Origin: Leclercia adecarboxylata
GTDB lineage: Bacteria; Pseudomonadota; Gammaproteobacteria; Enterobacterales; Enterobacteriaceae
DNA: 64,000 nucleotides
Direction of reading: 5' to 3'
NCBI RefSeq assembly: GCF_006171285.1
Contig: NZ_CP040889.1
Coordinates: forward strand, 2,232,001-2,296,000
This document shows positions 19,657-27,414 of the stretch, one piece after another. The notes beneath the pieces are model-generated. The model was not told the DNA's origin, did no database searches, and saw nothing but the letters and a program-made list of their open reading frames with translations. The stretch's first letter is position 1. The number at the start of each line of letters is the position of its first letter. A program made the translations under genes and the position numbers.

Positions 19657-19988
19657 TGAGAACTCCTCTTAAATCACACTGCGGGATCGTGAACATAGAG
19701 AGCAATTTAAGAATAGTCGCTAAAACTCACAGGAGATCGTAACGTGCGTGATTAATTGTCAGAGATACGTTTCGCTGGCGGGTTTTTCGAAGCGATTAAC
19801 TATGCTAATGACTTGATTATTCAGTAGCGCCATAGCACCAGGTATTTTTTTGTAAATCGTAAGAATTTATATGGCAATAGTCGTTTTACATGAAAAGAGT
19901 ATCTTGCCGGCCTGACCTGGACTATTCTTGTCACCGTTGGGCACGCGTGTGCCGGTGTGCGCTTTTTTGGGTGAAAGGAGTAATAACA
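19657..19988. other. non-coding gap between yiaG and yiaF
   Basis: A 332-bp divergent gap. It must hold the yiaG and yiaF promoters, but I found no close match to a -35/-10 pair. A short palindrome GGCACGCGTGTGCC lies about 40 bp before yiaF. AAAGGAG at 19974-19980 is the yiaF ribosome site. No conserved small gene was recognised. Confidence 0.5.
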
Positions 19989-20699
19989 ATGGCGACAGGA
20001 AAGCCCTGCTCTCGCTGGTTTGCGCCGCTTGCGGCGTTGTTAATGGTAGTGAGCCTGAGTGGGTGTTTCGATAAGGAAGGCGATCAACGCAAAGCGTTTA
20101 TCGATTTCCTGCAAAATACTGCGATGCGCAGCGGCGAGCGTTTGCCAACGTTGACTGCGGATCAGAAAAAACAGTTTGGTCCCTTCGTTTCTGACTATGC
20201 GATTTTGTATGGCTATTCACAGCAGGTGAATCAGGCGATGGACGCCGGTCTGCGTCCGGTGGTGGACAGCGTGAATGCGATTCGCGTGCCGCAGGATTAT
20301 GTGACCCAGCGTGAGCCGCTGAGCCAGTCAAACGGCGCACTGGGTGTGCTGGGCCAGCAGCTGCAAAACGCCAAAATGCAGGCTGATGGCGCGCACTCCG
20401 CGCTGAAGCAGGGCGACGATCTGAAACCTGTGTTCGACAAAGTGTATGACAAGGTCGTGACCAAACCTGCCGATGCGCTGCAGCCGCTGATTCCGGCCGC
20501 GCAGATCTTCACGCAGCAGCTGGTGCAGGTGGCGGACTTTATTTCGCAGCAAGGCACCCAGGTGAGCTTTGTCTCTAACGGCATTCAGTTCCCGACCTCG
20601 CAGCAGGCCAGCCAGTACAATGCGCTGATTGGGCCGCTGGCAGCGCAGCACCAGGCGTTCAGCCAGGCGTGGGGCGCGGCGATGGCCGCCACGGAATAA
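19989..20699 (+). CDS. yiaF: DUF3053 lipoprotein YiaF
   Basis: Envelope lipoprotein of unknown function. The ATG at 19989 (MATGKPCSRWF) gives 236 residues, the E. coli length, and has AAAGGAG upstream; an in-frame ATG at 19890 has no ribosome site. The signal peptide ends in lipobox SLSGC (lipidated Cys about residue 25). The mature part is a helical, Gln/Ala-rich DUF3053 domain with no known catalytic motif. Followed by a good terminator. Confidence 0.92.
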   Translation: MATGKPCSRWFAPLAALLMVVSLSGCFDKEGDQRKAFIDFLQNTAMRSGERLPTLTADQKKQFGPFVSDYAILYGYSQQVNQAMDAGLRPVVDSVNAIRVPQDYVTQREPLSQSNGALGVLGQQLQNAKMQADGAHSALKQGDDLKPVFDKVYDKVVTKPADALQPLIPAAQIFTQQLVQVADFISQQGTQVSFVSNGIQFPTSQQASQYNALIGPLAAQHQAFSQAWGAAMAATE

Positions 20700-20726
20700 C
20701 GTCAGACGTCCAGATTGCATGAATAA

Positions 20727-20753
20727 AAACCCCGCTGAAAAGCGGGTTTTTTA
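20727..20753 (+). terminator. yiaF terminator
   Basis: Stem AACCCCGCT / AGCGGGTTTT with a GAAA loop and a T run. Confidence 0.85.
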
Positions 20754-20772
20754 TGTTCTCAGAAAATAAAGC

Positions 20773-20802
20773 TTGTCTTTGATCCGCTAACTATGTCTTA
20801 AT
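20773..20802 (+). promoter_or_regulatory. cspA promoter
   Basis: TTGTCT (20773-20778) and CTTAAT (20797-20802) are 18 bp apart. The CTTAAT -10 is the same as in E. coli cspA as I recall, and places the transcript start near 20811. Confidence 0.6.
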
Positions 20803-20810
20803 ACACCCCG

Positions 20811-20968
20811 TCGGTTTGTTACACAGACCTAAAGCAGTTTAGTAAAGCAGTCCAGATGCGTTATCCTTAGATACCCTTCGTAGTGACCCTTCCTTCATCG
20901 CTTAAAAATCTGTAACACATTCCATCATCGCGCCGGAAGGCAAAACAAATTTTTAAAAGGTAATCTCT
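20811..20968 (+). promoter_or_regulatory. cspA cold-shock 5' leader (thermosensor)
   Basis: A leader of about 158 nt precedes cspA. It opens with a cold-box-like segment (CGGTTTGTTACACAGACC) and contains conserved blocks shared with the E. coli leader, such as TAGTAAAGCAG and the region ending AAGGTAAT. In E. coli this RNA refolds at low temperature to expose the ribosome site and is a site of CspA autoregulation. Confidence 0.75.
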
Positions 20969-21181
20969 ATGTCTGGTAAAATGACTGGTCTGGTAAAATG
21001 GTTCAACGCTGATAAAGGTTTCGGCTTCATCACTCCTGACGATGGCTCAAAAGACGTGTTCGTACACTTCTCTGCTATCCAGAACGATGGCTACAAATCT
21101 CTGGACGAAGGTCAGAAAGTTTCCTTCACCATCGAAAGCGGCGCTAAAGGCCCAGCAGCTGGTAACGTTGTAAGCCTGTAA
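20969..21181 (+). CDS. cspA: major cold-shock protein CspA
   Basis: A 70-residue single-stranded nucleic-acid-binding protein (OB fold), an RNA chaperone strongly induced at low temperature. RNP1 is KGFGFI (about residues 16-21) and RNP2 is VFVHF (about 30-34). It matches E. coli CspA over its whole length. AAAGG lies just upstream of the ATG. The long leader and position next to ghrB/yiaF identify it as cspA and not another csp paralogue. Confidence 0.95.
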   Translation: MSGKMTGLVKWFNADKGFGFITPDDGSKDVFVHFSAIQNDGYKSLDEGQKVSFTIESGAKGPAAGNVVSL

Positions 21182-21206
21182 GCTTCCAACTCAGCTACAA
21201 GAATTT

Positions 21207-21234
21207 AAAAACCCGCCTCTGGCGGGTTTTTTTC
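21207..21234. terminator. terminator between cspA and ghrB
   Basis: Stem AAAACCCGCC / GGCGGGTTTT with a TCT loop, flanked by A and T runs. It can serve both cspA (plus) and the kgu operon ending at ghrB (minus). Confidence 0.85.
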
Positions 21235-21236
21235 GT

Positions 21237-22211
21237 TCAGGGTTTTGCCTGCGGATTGACGCAGTTTTTATCGACCTTGCCCTGCAGGGCGTCGATCAGG
21301 TTATCCACCGCACAGGCCGCCATGTTGTAGCGTGTTTCGTGCGTGGCAGAGCCAATGTGCGGCAGCGCCACCACGTTAGGCAGCTTCAGCAGCTCTGAGC
21401 TGGCCGGCAGCGGCTCCTGCTCGAACACATCCAGCCCCGCCGCGTGGATCTCGCCGTTTTTCAGCGCCGCAATCAGCGCCCCCTCATCCACTACCGGCCC
21501 GCGTCCCGCATTAATAAAGATGGCGGACTTCTTCATCTTCTCAAACTGCGCTTTGCCGATCATATGGTGCGTTTCATCCGTCAGCGGCAGGATCAGGCAG
21601 ACAAAGTCCGCTTCCTGCAACAGGGTATCCAGGTCACAGTGGCGGGCGTTAAAACGTTCCTCGGCTTCTTTATGCTGGCGGCGCGCGTTATACAGAATCG
21701 GCATGTTGAAACCAAAGTGGGCGCGCTGGGCCAGCGCCAGGCCGATGCGGCCCATGCCAACGATACCCAGCGTTTTGCCATGCACGTCGGTGCCGAACCA
21801 GTCCGGACCAATGCTTTTGGTCCATTCGCCGGCTTTGACGCGTTCGGCCACTTCCACCACGCGACGCGCGGTGCTGAGCACCAGCGCCATCAGCGTATCC
21901 GCCACGGTTTCGGTGAGTACGGTTGGCGTATGCATCAGCACGACATTGCGGGCATTCAGCGCATCGACGTCGAAGTTGTCATAGCCCACCGAAATGGTTG
22001 AGGTTGCACGCAGCGCAGGCATTTTCTCCAGCAGCGCGGCATCCACTTTTTCGCTGGAGCCGAGCAGCCCGACAGCACCGGCGAACGCCTCAGCATGCTG
22101 CTGCACCGTCTCCGGGCTCAGGTTGTTGACCCGGGTAACAGTGAAATGATCTTCAAGGCGCTGCTGTAACGCATCAGGCAGGGCTTTATACAAAATGACG
22201 GACGGCTTCAT
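21237..22211 (-). CDS. ghrB: 2-ketogluconate / glyoxylate / hydroxypyruvate reductase GhrB (KguD-equivalent)
   Basis: NAD(P)H-dependent D-2-hydroxyacid dehydrogenase of 324 residues, the length of E. coli GhrB (TkrA). The Rossmann motif GMGRIG is at 152-157. The catalytic triad is R237 (NAGRGP), E266 (FEQEP) and H285 (LPHIG). In E. coli it reduces 2-keto-D-gluconate, glyoxylate and hydroxypyruvate. Here it is the last gene of the kguEKT run, 27 bp after the transporter. It therefore occupies the place of Pseudomonas kguD, which reduces 2-keto-6-phosphogluconate to 6-phosphogluconate. Which substrate dominates here is inference. Confidence 0.93.
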   Translation of the reverse strand: MKPSVILYKALPDALQQRLEDHFTVTRVNNLSPETVQQHAEAFAGAVGLLGSSEKVDAALLEKMPALRATSTISVGYDNFDVDALNARNVVLMHTPTVLTETVADTLMALVLSTARRVVEVAERVKAGEWTKSIGPDWFGTDVHGKTLGIVGMGRIGLALAQRAHFGFNMPILYNARRQHKEAEERFNARHCDLDTLLQEADFVCLILPLTDETHHMIGKAQFEKMKKSAIFINAGRGPVVDEGALIAALKNGEIHAAGLDVFEQEPLPASSELLKLPNVVALPHIGSATHETRYNMAACAVDNLIDALQGKVDKNCVNPQAKP

Positions 22212-22238
22212 GCTAATCTCCGTTGATTTTAAAAGGAT

Positions 22239-23519
22239 TCAGGCGTGGCGTGCGCCGACGGGAATGTTTTGATTATTAGCAGGCTTAACAATTAAAGTAA
22301 GCCACACTGAGGCAAAAAGCGCCACCCCCATAAAGATGTACGAGGCCGACGGGCCGCCGGTCACACCGTTCAGATACCCCACAAACCATGAACCAAAGAA
22401 TGAACCCAGCGCACCCATGCTGTTGATCAGCGCCATCGCGCCGCCCGCCACGTTACGCGGCAGCATTTCCGGGATGATGGCAAAGAACGGACCGTACGGG
22501 GCGTACATGGCAGCACCGGCGATCACCAGCAGGGTGTAAGAGACCCAGAAGTGGTTTGCGCCCACCGCCCAGGAACCAATAAAGGCACAGGCAGCAATCA
22601 ACAGCAGCGGCCAGACGAACAGCTTGCGGTTTTGCAGTTTATCCGACGCCCAGGAGACCACAATCATGGCGATGGTTGCCGCCAGATACGGCACGGAAGA
22701 GAGCCAGCCCACCTCGACCATACCGAGGTTGTCGCCCGCGCTACGGATGATGGACGGCAGCCACAGCACAAAACCGTAAACCCCGATGCTCCAGGTGAAG
22801 TATTGCATGCACAGCAGCACCACGTTACGGGAGCGGAAGGCTTCGCCGTAGTTACGCACCGCTTTCAGACCCTGCTGCTCTTTATCCAGTTGCGCCTGCA
22901 GGGCTGCTTTTTCATCTTCCGAAAGCCATTTGGCCTGGGCCGGTTTGTCTTTGACCAGCACCCACCAGCAGAAGGCCCAGATCACCGCCGGCACGCCTTC
23001 AATAATGAACATTTCGCGCCAGCCGAAGGACTGGATCAGATATCCGGAGACCACCGACATCCACAGCACCGTGACCGGGTTGCCAAGAATAAGGAAGGTG
23101 TTGGCACGCGAACGTTCGGATTTGGTAAACCAGTTGCTGATGTAGATCAGCATCGCCGGCATTACCGCCGCTTCCACCACGCCGAGAATAAAGCGAATGG
23201 CCGCCAGCGCCGGGATGTTATTCACCACCCCGGTGAGTGACGCACAGGCACCCCAGAGGATCAGGCAGATGAAGATCAGCTTGCGGACGCTGCGGCGTTC
23301 GGCATAAATCGCGCCGGGGATCTGGAAAAAGAAGTAACCGAGGAAGAAGAGGGCGCCCAGCAGCGAGGAGACGCCTTTGGTGATCCCCAAATCTTCCGTA
23401 ATGCCTGCGGCAGACGCGAAGCTGAAGTTCGCACGATCAAGATATGCCAGACTGTACGTGATAAACACGACGGGCATGATGTACCACCAGCGTTTTACTG
23501 CGTTTGTTGCACTGTTCAT
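22239..23519 (-). CDS. kguT: MFS transporter, probable 2-ketogluconate importer KguT
   Basis: Major facilitator superfamily protein (426 residues, about 12 membrane segments) of the anion:cation symporter group. It begins KRWWYIMPVVFITYSLAYLD and carries the family motif DRANFSFA in the first loop. The neighbouring kinase, epimerase-like protein and ketogluconate reductase, in the order seen in Pseudomonas kguEKTD, point to 2-ketogluconate as cargo. By sequence alone, tartrate, galactarate or other sugar acids are possible. It follows kguK by 83 bp. Confidence 0.8.
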   Translation of the reverse strand: MNSATNAVKRWWYIMPVVFITYSLAYLDRANFSFASAAGITEDLGITKGVSSLLGALFFLGYFFFQIPGAIYAERRSVRKLIFICLILWGACASLTGVVNNIPALAAIRFILGVVEAAVMPAMLIYISNWFTKSERSRANTFLILGNPVTVLWMSVVSGYLIQSFGWREMFIIEGVPAVIWAFCWWVLVKDKPAQAKWLSEDEKAALQAQLDKEQQGLKAVRNYGEAFRSRNVVLLCMQYFTWSIGVYGFVLWLPSIIRSAGDNLGMVEVGWLSSVPYLAATIAMIVVSWASDKLQNRKLFVWPLLLIAACAFIGSWAVGANHFWVSYTLLVIAGAAMYAPYGPFFAIIPEMLPRNVAGGAMALINSMGALGSFFGSWFVGYLNGVTGGPSASYIFMGVALFASVWLTLIVKPANNQNIPVGARHA

Positions 23520-23602
23520 AGGCTTGCCTCTGTGGTTGAGGATATGACCGCCGCTGTCTGTAGGGTACAGGGTAGTCTGTATGTTTATTCCCGAGAGGGG
23601 AT

Positions 23603-24541
23603 TTATTCCCCTAACTGTTCCCGGGTGGGGAGTCCTTCGCTGTCGCCCTGAACCTGAATCGCCAGCGAACCAATAACATTGCCGCGCGTGACGGCCTGAT
23701 GCAGCGTTTTGCCTTCCAGCAGAGCGCTGACCACGCCCACCGCGAAGCCGTCACCCGCGCCGACGGTATCGACAACGTTCTCGACCTTCACCGCCGCCAC
23801 CGCACCCTGCTCGCCGTCGGCGGTTTTATACCAGGCTCCATCGGCACCGGTTTTCAGGATCACGGCTTTCACGCCCTTGTTCAGATAAAAATCAGCGATC
23901 CCTTCCGGGGTTTTTTCCCCGGTCAGGATGAAACCCTCTTTCAGGCCGGGTAACACCCAGTCGGCCTGGAAGGCGAGATGGTTCAGCTTTTCCACCATCT
24001 CCGCTTCGCTCTTCCACAGCACCGGACGCAGGTTCGGATCGAATGAGATGGTTTTACCTGCGGCTTTCATCGCGCCCGCCGCGTGATCGAGCAGGGCGTA
24101 AGAGCTGGTGGACAACGCCGCCGCCACGCCGCTCAGGTGCAGATGCCTTGCGGCGGTAAACCAGATCGGATTGAAATCTTCTACGGACAGATGGCTGGCA
24201 GCAGAGCCTTTGCGGAAATACTCCACAGTGGGATCGGTTCCATCGGTGACTTTCGATTTCAGCTGAAAACCGGTGGGGTAGCGTCCATCCAGGGTCACGC
24301 CTGCGGTGTCGATACCCTCTTTTTTCAGGGTGTCGAGCACGAACTGGCCGAAGCTGTCATTGCCGACGCGGCTCACCCAGCCCACCTTCAGGCCAAGGCG
24401 TGCCAGCCCGGTGGCAACGTTCAATTCCGCACCCGCAACGCGCTTCATAAAGTGGTCGACTTCGCTTAAGTCGCCGGTGTTGGTAGCCACAAACATGGCC
24501 ATAGCTTCACCAATGGTGATGACATCCAGAGCATTCGGCAT
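23603..24541 (-). CDS. kguK: PfkB-family sugar kinase, probable 2-ketogluconokinase KguK
   Basis: Ribokinase-like kinase of 312 residues expected to phosphorylate 2-keto-D-gluconate at C6. The PfkB signature near the C-terminus is NVVDTVGAGDGFAVGVV, with the catalytic Asp in GAGD. The N-terminal substrate region is AGAELNVATGLARLG. I chose the ATG at 24541 (MPNALDVITIG), because the kguE stop region provides GAGGAG seven bases upstream; a GTG at 24556 would overlap kguE. 2-Keto-3-deoxygluconate kinase (KdgK) is a close alternative by sequence, and gene context favours KguK. Confidence 0.82.
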   Translation of the reverse strand: MPNALDVITIGEAMAMFVATNTGDLSEVDHFMKRVAGAELNVATGLARLGLKVGWVSRVGNDSFGQFVLDTLKKEGIDTAGVTLDGRYPTGFQLKSKVTDGTDPTVEYFRKGSAASHLSVEDFNPIWFTAARHLHLSGVAAALSTSSYALLDHAAGAMKAAGKTISFDPNLRPVLWKSEAEMVEKLNHLAFQADWVLPGLKEGFILTGEKTPEGIADFYLNKGVKAVILKTGADGAWYKTADGEQGAVAAVKVENVVDTVGAGDGFAVGVVSALLEGKTLHQAVTRGNVIGSLAIQVQGDSEGLPTREQLGE

Positions 24542-24545
24542 CGCG

Positions 24546-25295
24546 TTACTCCTCACGCAGCAAATTGACGTAGTGACGGGTGACAGCCGTCAGGTCTGGC
24601 CCTTCAAGAGGAAATTCGATCCCACGCGGCACATCGGCGGGGAGTTGCTCCAGCAGGGCCTGCCAGCGGGTGCTGTCGTTGTCCGGCGGCACGGCGCGAT
24701 ACTGCTGCTTATGCGGGACGGCAGCCTTAACGTGAATGTAGCTCACCGCAGGAGCCAGATGCTTCGCGGCCTCTTCCGGAGATTCGCCCACCCACAGCCA
24801 GTTGCCCATATCAAACGTCAGCGTGACCGGTAGGCTCATCACCCGGCAGGCCGCTTTGAAGCGCTGCATCGGTGCCAGCTGGCCGCAACGGGTCTGGTCG
24901 TTTTCTACCACCAGCGTCATACCGGTTTCATCCAGCAGGGCACGGAGCGCGTCAAGCTGCTGCTTGTCGCTGAAGTTACCAAGGGAGACTTTCAGCCACA
25001 GGGCGTTGAGTGTCGCGGCTTCGGCAAGGTAGCGGGGCAGCATCGGGTTGAGAGCGCCATCCGGGGTAAACAGGGCATCCGGGGCGGAATAGCAGGCCAG
25101 CAGGCCGAGCAGTTCAATGGATCCGGCAAGCGTGGGTAAGGATGCCAGTTCGGCATCGCTGAATAACTCCCGGCGGATCTCGACGCCATCGGCGCCTGCT
25201 CCGGCGATCACGTGCAGCATGGCGCGCTGGCCCCCTGCTTCACGTACCTTGTCAGCGCCATAGGCGGCGGTGACGACAATAATTTTTCTGCCCAT
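24546..25295 (-). CDS. kguE: TIM-barrel sugar phosphate isomerase/epimerase-like protein KguE
   Basis: 249-residue member of the xylose-isomerase-like TIM-barrel (AP endonuclease 2) family. Candidate metal-binding residues appear in DGVEIRRELF, VVENDQTR, LTFDMGNW, YIHVKAA and GIEFPLEG. It is the first gene of the operon and is separated by 4 bp from kguK. In Pseudomonas kguE is the first gene of the 2-ketogluconate operon, but its catalytic role is not well defined. A PtxS-type palindrome lies 41 bp upstream of the start. Confidence 0.8.
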   Translation of the reverse strand: MGRKIIVVTAAYGADKVREAGGQRAMLHVIAGAGADGVEIRRELFSDAELASLPTLAGSIELLGLLACYSAPDALFTPDGALNPMLPRYLAEAATLNALWLKVSLGNFSDKQQLDALRALLDETGMTLVVENDQTRCGQLAPMQRFKAACRVMSLPVTLTFDMGNWLWVGESPEEAAKHLAPAVSYIHVKAAVPHKQQYRAVPPDNDSTRWQALLEQLPADVPRGIEFPLEGPDLTAVTRHYVNLLREE

Positions 25296-25335
25296 CGGCG
25301 GACTCCATCACGTAGCTGATACTCTTTACGCTAGA

Positions 25336-25349
25336 TGGAACCGGTTCCA
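25336..25349 (-). promoter_or_regulatory. PtxS/LacI-type operator upstream of kguE
   Basis: TGGAACCGGTTCCA is a perfect 14-bp palindrome in the gap between the regulator gene and kguE. The PtxS operator reported for Pseudomonas is TGAAACCGGTTTCA, so it differs by one symmetric base pair. The position fits repression of kguEKT-ghrB by the adjacent LacI-family protein. Confidence 0.75.
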
Positions 25350-25397
25350 AAGAAAAGTTCAGGATGCTGGATTTATGATCGCCATCACGAAGGGGGG

Positions 25398-26414
25398 TTA
25401 ACGGGCCGTGGAGCCGCGGACGATTAGCTCGCCGGAGAAGACCTGCTCGCGGACGGCATCATCGGCACCGTTGATCCGGCGCACGACCTGCTCGACGGCG
25501 GCGAAGCCAATCTGCCAGGTGGGCTGTTTGAGGGTGGTAATGCCGACACCGGCCAGCTCGGCCCACTCCAGCTCGTCAAAGCCCAGCAGACCGATATCGC
25601 TGCCCCAGTGCAGGCCAATGCGCTTGAGCGATCGGGCAACCTGCAGCGTCAATGCGCCGTTGGCGGAGATGACCGCCTTGCGCATCCCGCGGTGGCGGGT
25701 ATGGAACTGGCGCAGGGCGTTGTCCAGTTGCTCAGACTCATGAAGCGGGATTTCGACGTTCTCGGCGACCACGCCAGCATAGCGGGCGAGGGTGGCGCGG
25801 AATGCGCTCAGGCGTTCGCGGCGGGTATTGACCATTCCCAGCGGCTCGCTCAGGAACAGAATCGCTTCAAAGCCTTGTTCTATCAAGTGTTCGGTGGCGG
25901 TGGTAGCGGCCTGAGTATTATCCAGCCCGACCACATCACAGGCGAAGTCCGGGATTTTGCGGTCAATCAGCACCATCGGCAGGGCGGACTGTTGCAGGCG
26001 GTTCAGCCCCTCTTCGCGCATTCCCACGGCGTTAACCACGATGCCCTCTACCTGATAGCTGCGCAGCAGATCGAGGTAGTGCAGCTCCTGGTCGAGTTCG
26101 TTGTTGGTGTTACATACCAGTGGGGTGAAGCCTTTTTCCCGGCAGGCCGCTTCGATGCCGCTGAGGACGTTAACAGAGTAGGGGTTGGTGATGTCGGCGA
26201 TGATGAGCCCGATCAGGCGGGTACGGCCACGCTTCAGGCCCCGGGCCATCAGGCTTGGGCGATAGTCGAGGTCGGCGATAGCCTGTTCAATGCGGGCCAG
26301 CAGCGCGTCGGAAAGCAGGTTTTTTTCACCGTTGAGGTAACGGGAAATACTGGTTTTACCGGTTTTTGCGGCTTTCGCTACGTCGCTGATGGTGGGCCGT
26401 GTTGATTTGCTCAT
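25398..26414 (-). CDS. ptxS: LacI-family regulator of the kgu operon (PtxS-like)
   Basis: 338-residue repressor of the LacI/GalR family. The N-terminal helix-turn-helix (TISDVAKAAKTGKTSISRYL, about residues 8-27) includes the hinge helix near LMARGLKRGRTRLIG. It is followed by a periplasmic-binding-like effector domain with LIGLIIADITNPY. I chose the ATG at 26414, which has AAGGAAA upstream and puts the HTH at the usual distance; a longer in-frame start would add 33 odd residues. It lies directly upstream of kguE on the same strand. The likely effector is 2-ketogluconate, by analogy to PtxS. Confidence 0.82.
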   Translation of the reverse strand: MSKSTRPTISDVAKAAKTGKTSISRYLNGEKNLLSDALLARIEQAIADLDYRPSLMARGLKRGRTRLIGLIIADITNPYSVNVLSGIEAACREKGFTPLVCNTNNELDQELHYLDLLRSYQVEGIVVNAVGMREEGLNRLQQSALPMVLIDRKIPDFACDVVGLDNTQAATTATEHLIEQGFEAILFLSEPLGMVNTRRERLSAFRATLARYAGVVAENVEIPLHESEQLDNALRQFHTRHRGMRKAVISANGALTLQVARSLKRIGLHWGSDIGLLGFDELEWAELAGVGITTLKQPTWQIGFAAVEQVVRRINGADDAVREQVFSGELIVRGSTAR

Positions 26415-26457
26415 CGCTGATTTCCTTGCCTTGGTTGAGCATACCTTAGCGCGAAAA

Positions 26458-26488
26458 TGCCCGGTGGCGCTACGCTTACCGGGCCTGG
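26458..26488. repeat. REP element between ptxS and yiaD
   Basis: A REP unit (TGCCCGGTGGCGC ... TTACCGGGCCTGG) lies upstream of the regulator gene. Confidence 0.7.
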
Positions 26489-26505
26489 GGTTTGTGCGGC
26501 CTGAT

Positions 26506-26541
26506 GCCCTCACCCCGACCCTCTCCCACGGGGAGAGGGCG
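26506..26541. repeat. GC-rich intergenic hairpin repeat (CCCTCTCCC type)
   Basis: GATGCCCTCACCCCGACCCT followed by a stem CCCTCTCCC / GGGGAGAGGG. I recognise this as a dispersed intergenic hairpin common in Enterobacter and Klebsiella genomes. It is not a REP unit. Confidence 0.5.
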
Positions 26542-26550
26542 CAAACACTA

Positions 26551-26575
26551 AAAACGGCAAACAGGTTGCCGTTTT
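26551..26575 (-). terminator. yiaD terminator
   Basis: Stem AAAACGGCAA / TTGCCGTTTT with a 5-nt loop, nine bases past the yiaD stop on the minus strand and followed there by T. Confidence 0.8.
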
Positions 26576-26583
26576 GCTTTTAC

Positions 26584-27246
26584 CTACTGCACCGGACTTA
26601 AAGTGATCTCAACGCGGCGGTTCTGCGCTTTGCCTTCCGCCGTGCTGTTGCTGGCGATCGGATTCGCCGGGCCCATGCCGCTGGTGCGAATGCGGTTCAC
26701 CGCCACGCCCTGGGTGATGAGCGAGCTGGCCACCGCGTCAGCACGCTGCTGGGAGAGACGCATGTTCAGATCCTGGCTGCCGGTGCTGTCGGTATAGCCC
26801 AGCACGTTCACCGCGGTTTTTTCGTACTCTTTCAGCACCATCGCCACGCCGGTCAGGGTGTTGGCACCCGCCGGTTTCAGCGTTGCGCTGCTGCTGTCGA
26901 AGGTAACGTTGTTTGGCATGTTCAGAATGATGTTATCGCCGCTGCGGGTCACGCTTACGCCGGTACCCTGCATTTTGTCGCGCAGCTTCGCTTCCTGCAC
27001 GTCCATGTAATAACCCGCGCCGCCGCCCAGCGCTGCGCCTGCTGCGGCACCAATCAGGGCGCCTTTGCCGCGATCTTTCTTCGAGGAGGAGAGCGCGCCA
27101 ACACCTGCGCCCACCAGGGAGCCGATGCCTGCGCCAATGCCTGATTTACCCGCTTCGCGTTCGCCGGTGTAAGGGTTCGTTGTGCAGCCTGAAACAGCCA
27201 GGGCGCCGCTCACTACGGCGGCAATCATAAGTGCGCTTTTTTTCAT
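26584..27246 (-). CDS. yiaD: OmpA-family outer-membrane lipoprotein YiaD
   Basis: 220-residue lipoprotein; E. coli YiaD is one residue shorter and has been linked to rescue of BamD defects. The signal peptide ends in lipobox AVSGC (Cys about residue 21). A glycine-zipper region (about 37-80, GIGAGIGSLVGAGVG and ALIGAAAGAALGGGAG) could insert in the membrane. The C-terminal OmpA domain (about 105-215) contains VLGYTDSTGS and RLSQQRADAVASSL, which contact peptidoglycan diaminopimelate. Monocistronic. Confidence 0.93.
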   Translation of the reverse strand: MKKSALMIAAVVSGALAVSGCTTNPYTGEREAGKSGIGAGIGSLVGAGVGALSSSKKDRGKGALIGAAAGAALGGGAGYYMDVQEAKLRDKMQGTGVSVTRSGDNIILNMPNNVTFDSSSATLKPAGANTLTGVAMVLKEYEKTAVNVLGYTDSTGSQDLNMRLSQQRADAVASSLITQGVAVNRIRTSGMGPANPIASNSTAEGKAQNRRVEITLSPVQ

Positions 27247-27414
27247 CTTCTTTCCTTAAGCTTTTTTATTCTTTGCCACGACGGGCGTGGCGGTTGATTA
27301 TGACGTCCAGTTACGGAGAAAATTCCGGGGATAACTCTTAAATTTGTGTCAAATCATAAACAGTCTCAATGAAGGCTGAGAAAACCTGCAACCGGCAATC
27401 CAGGAGCACACGCT

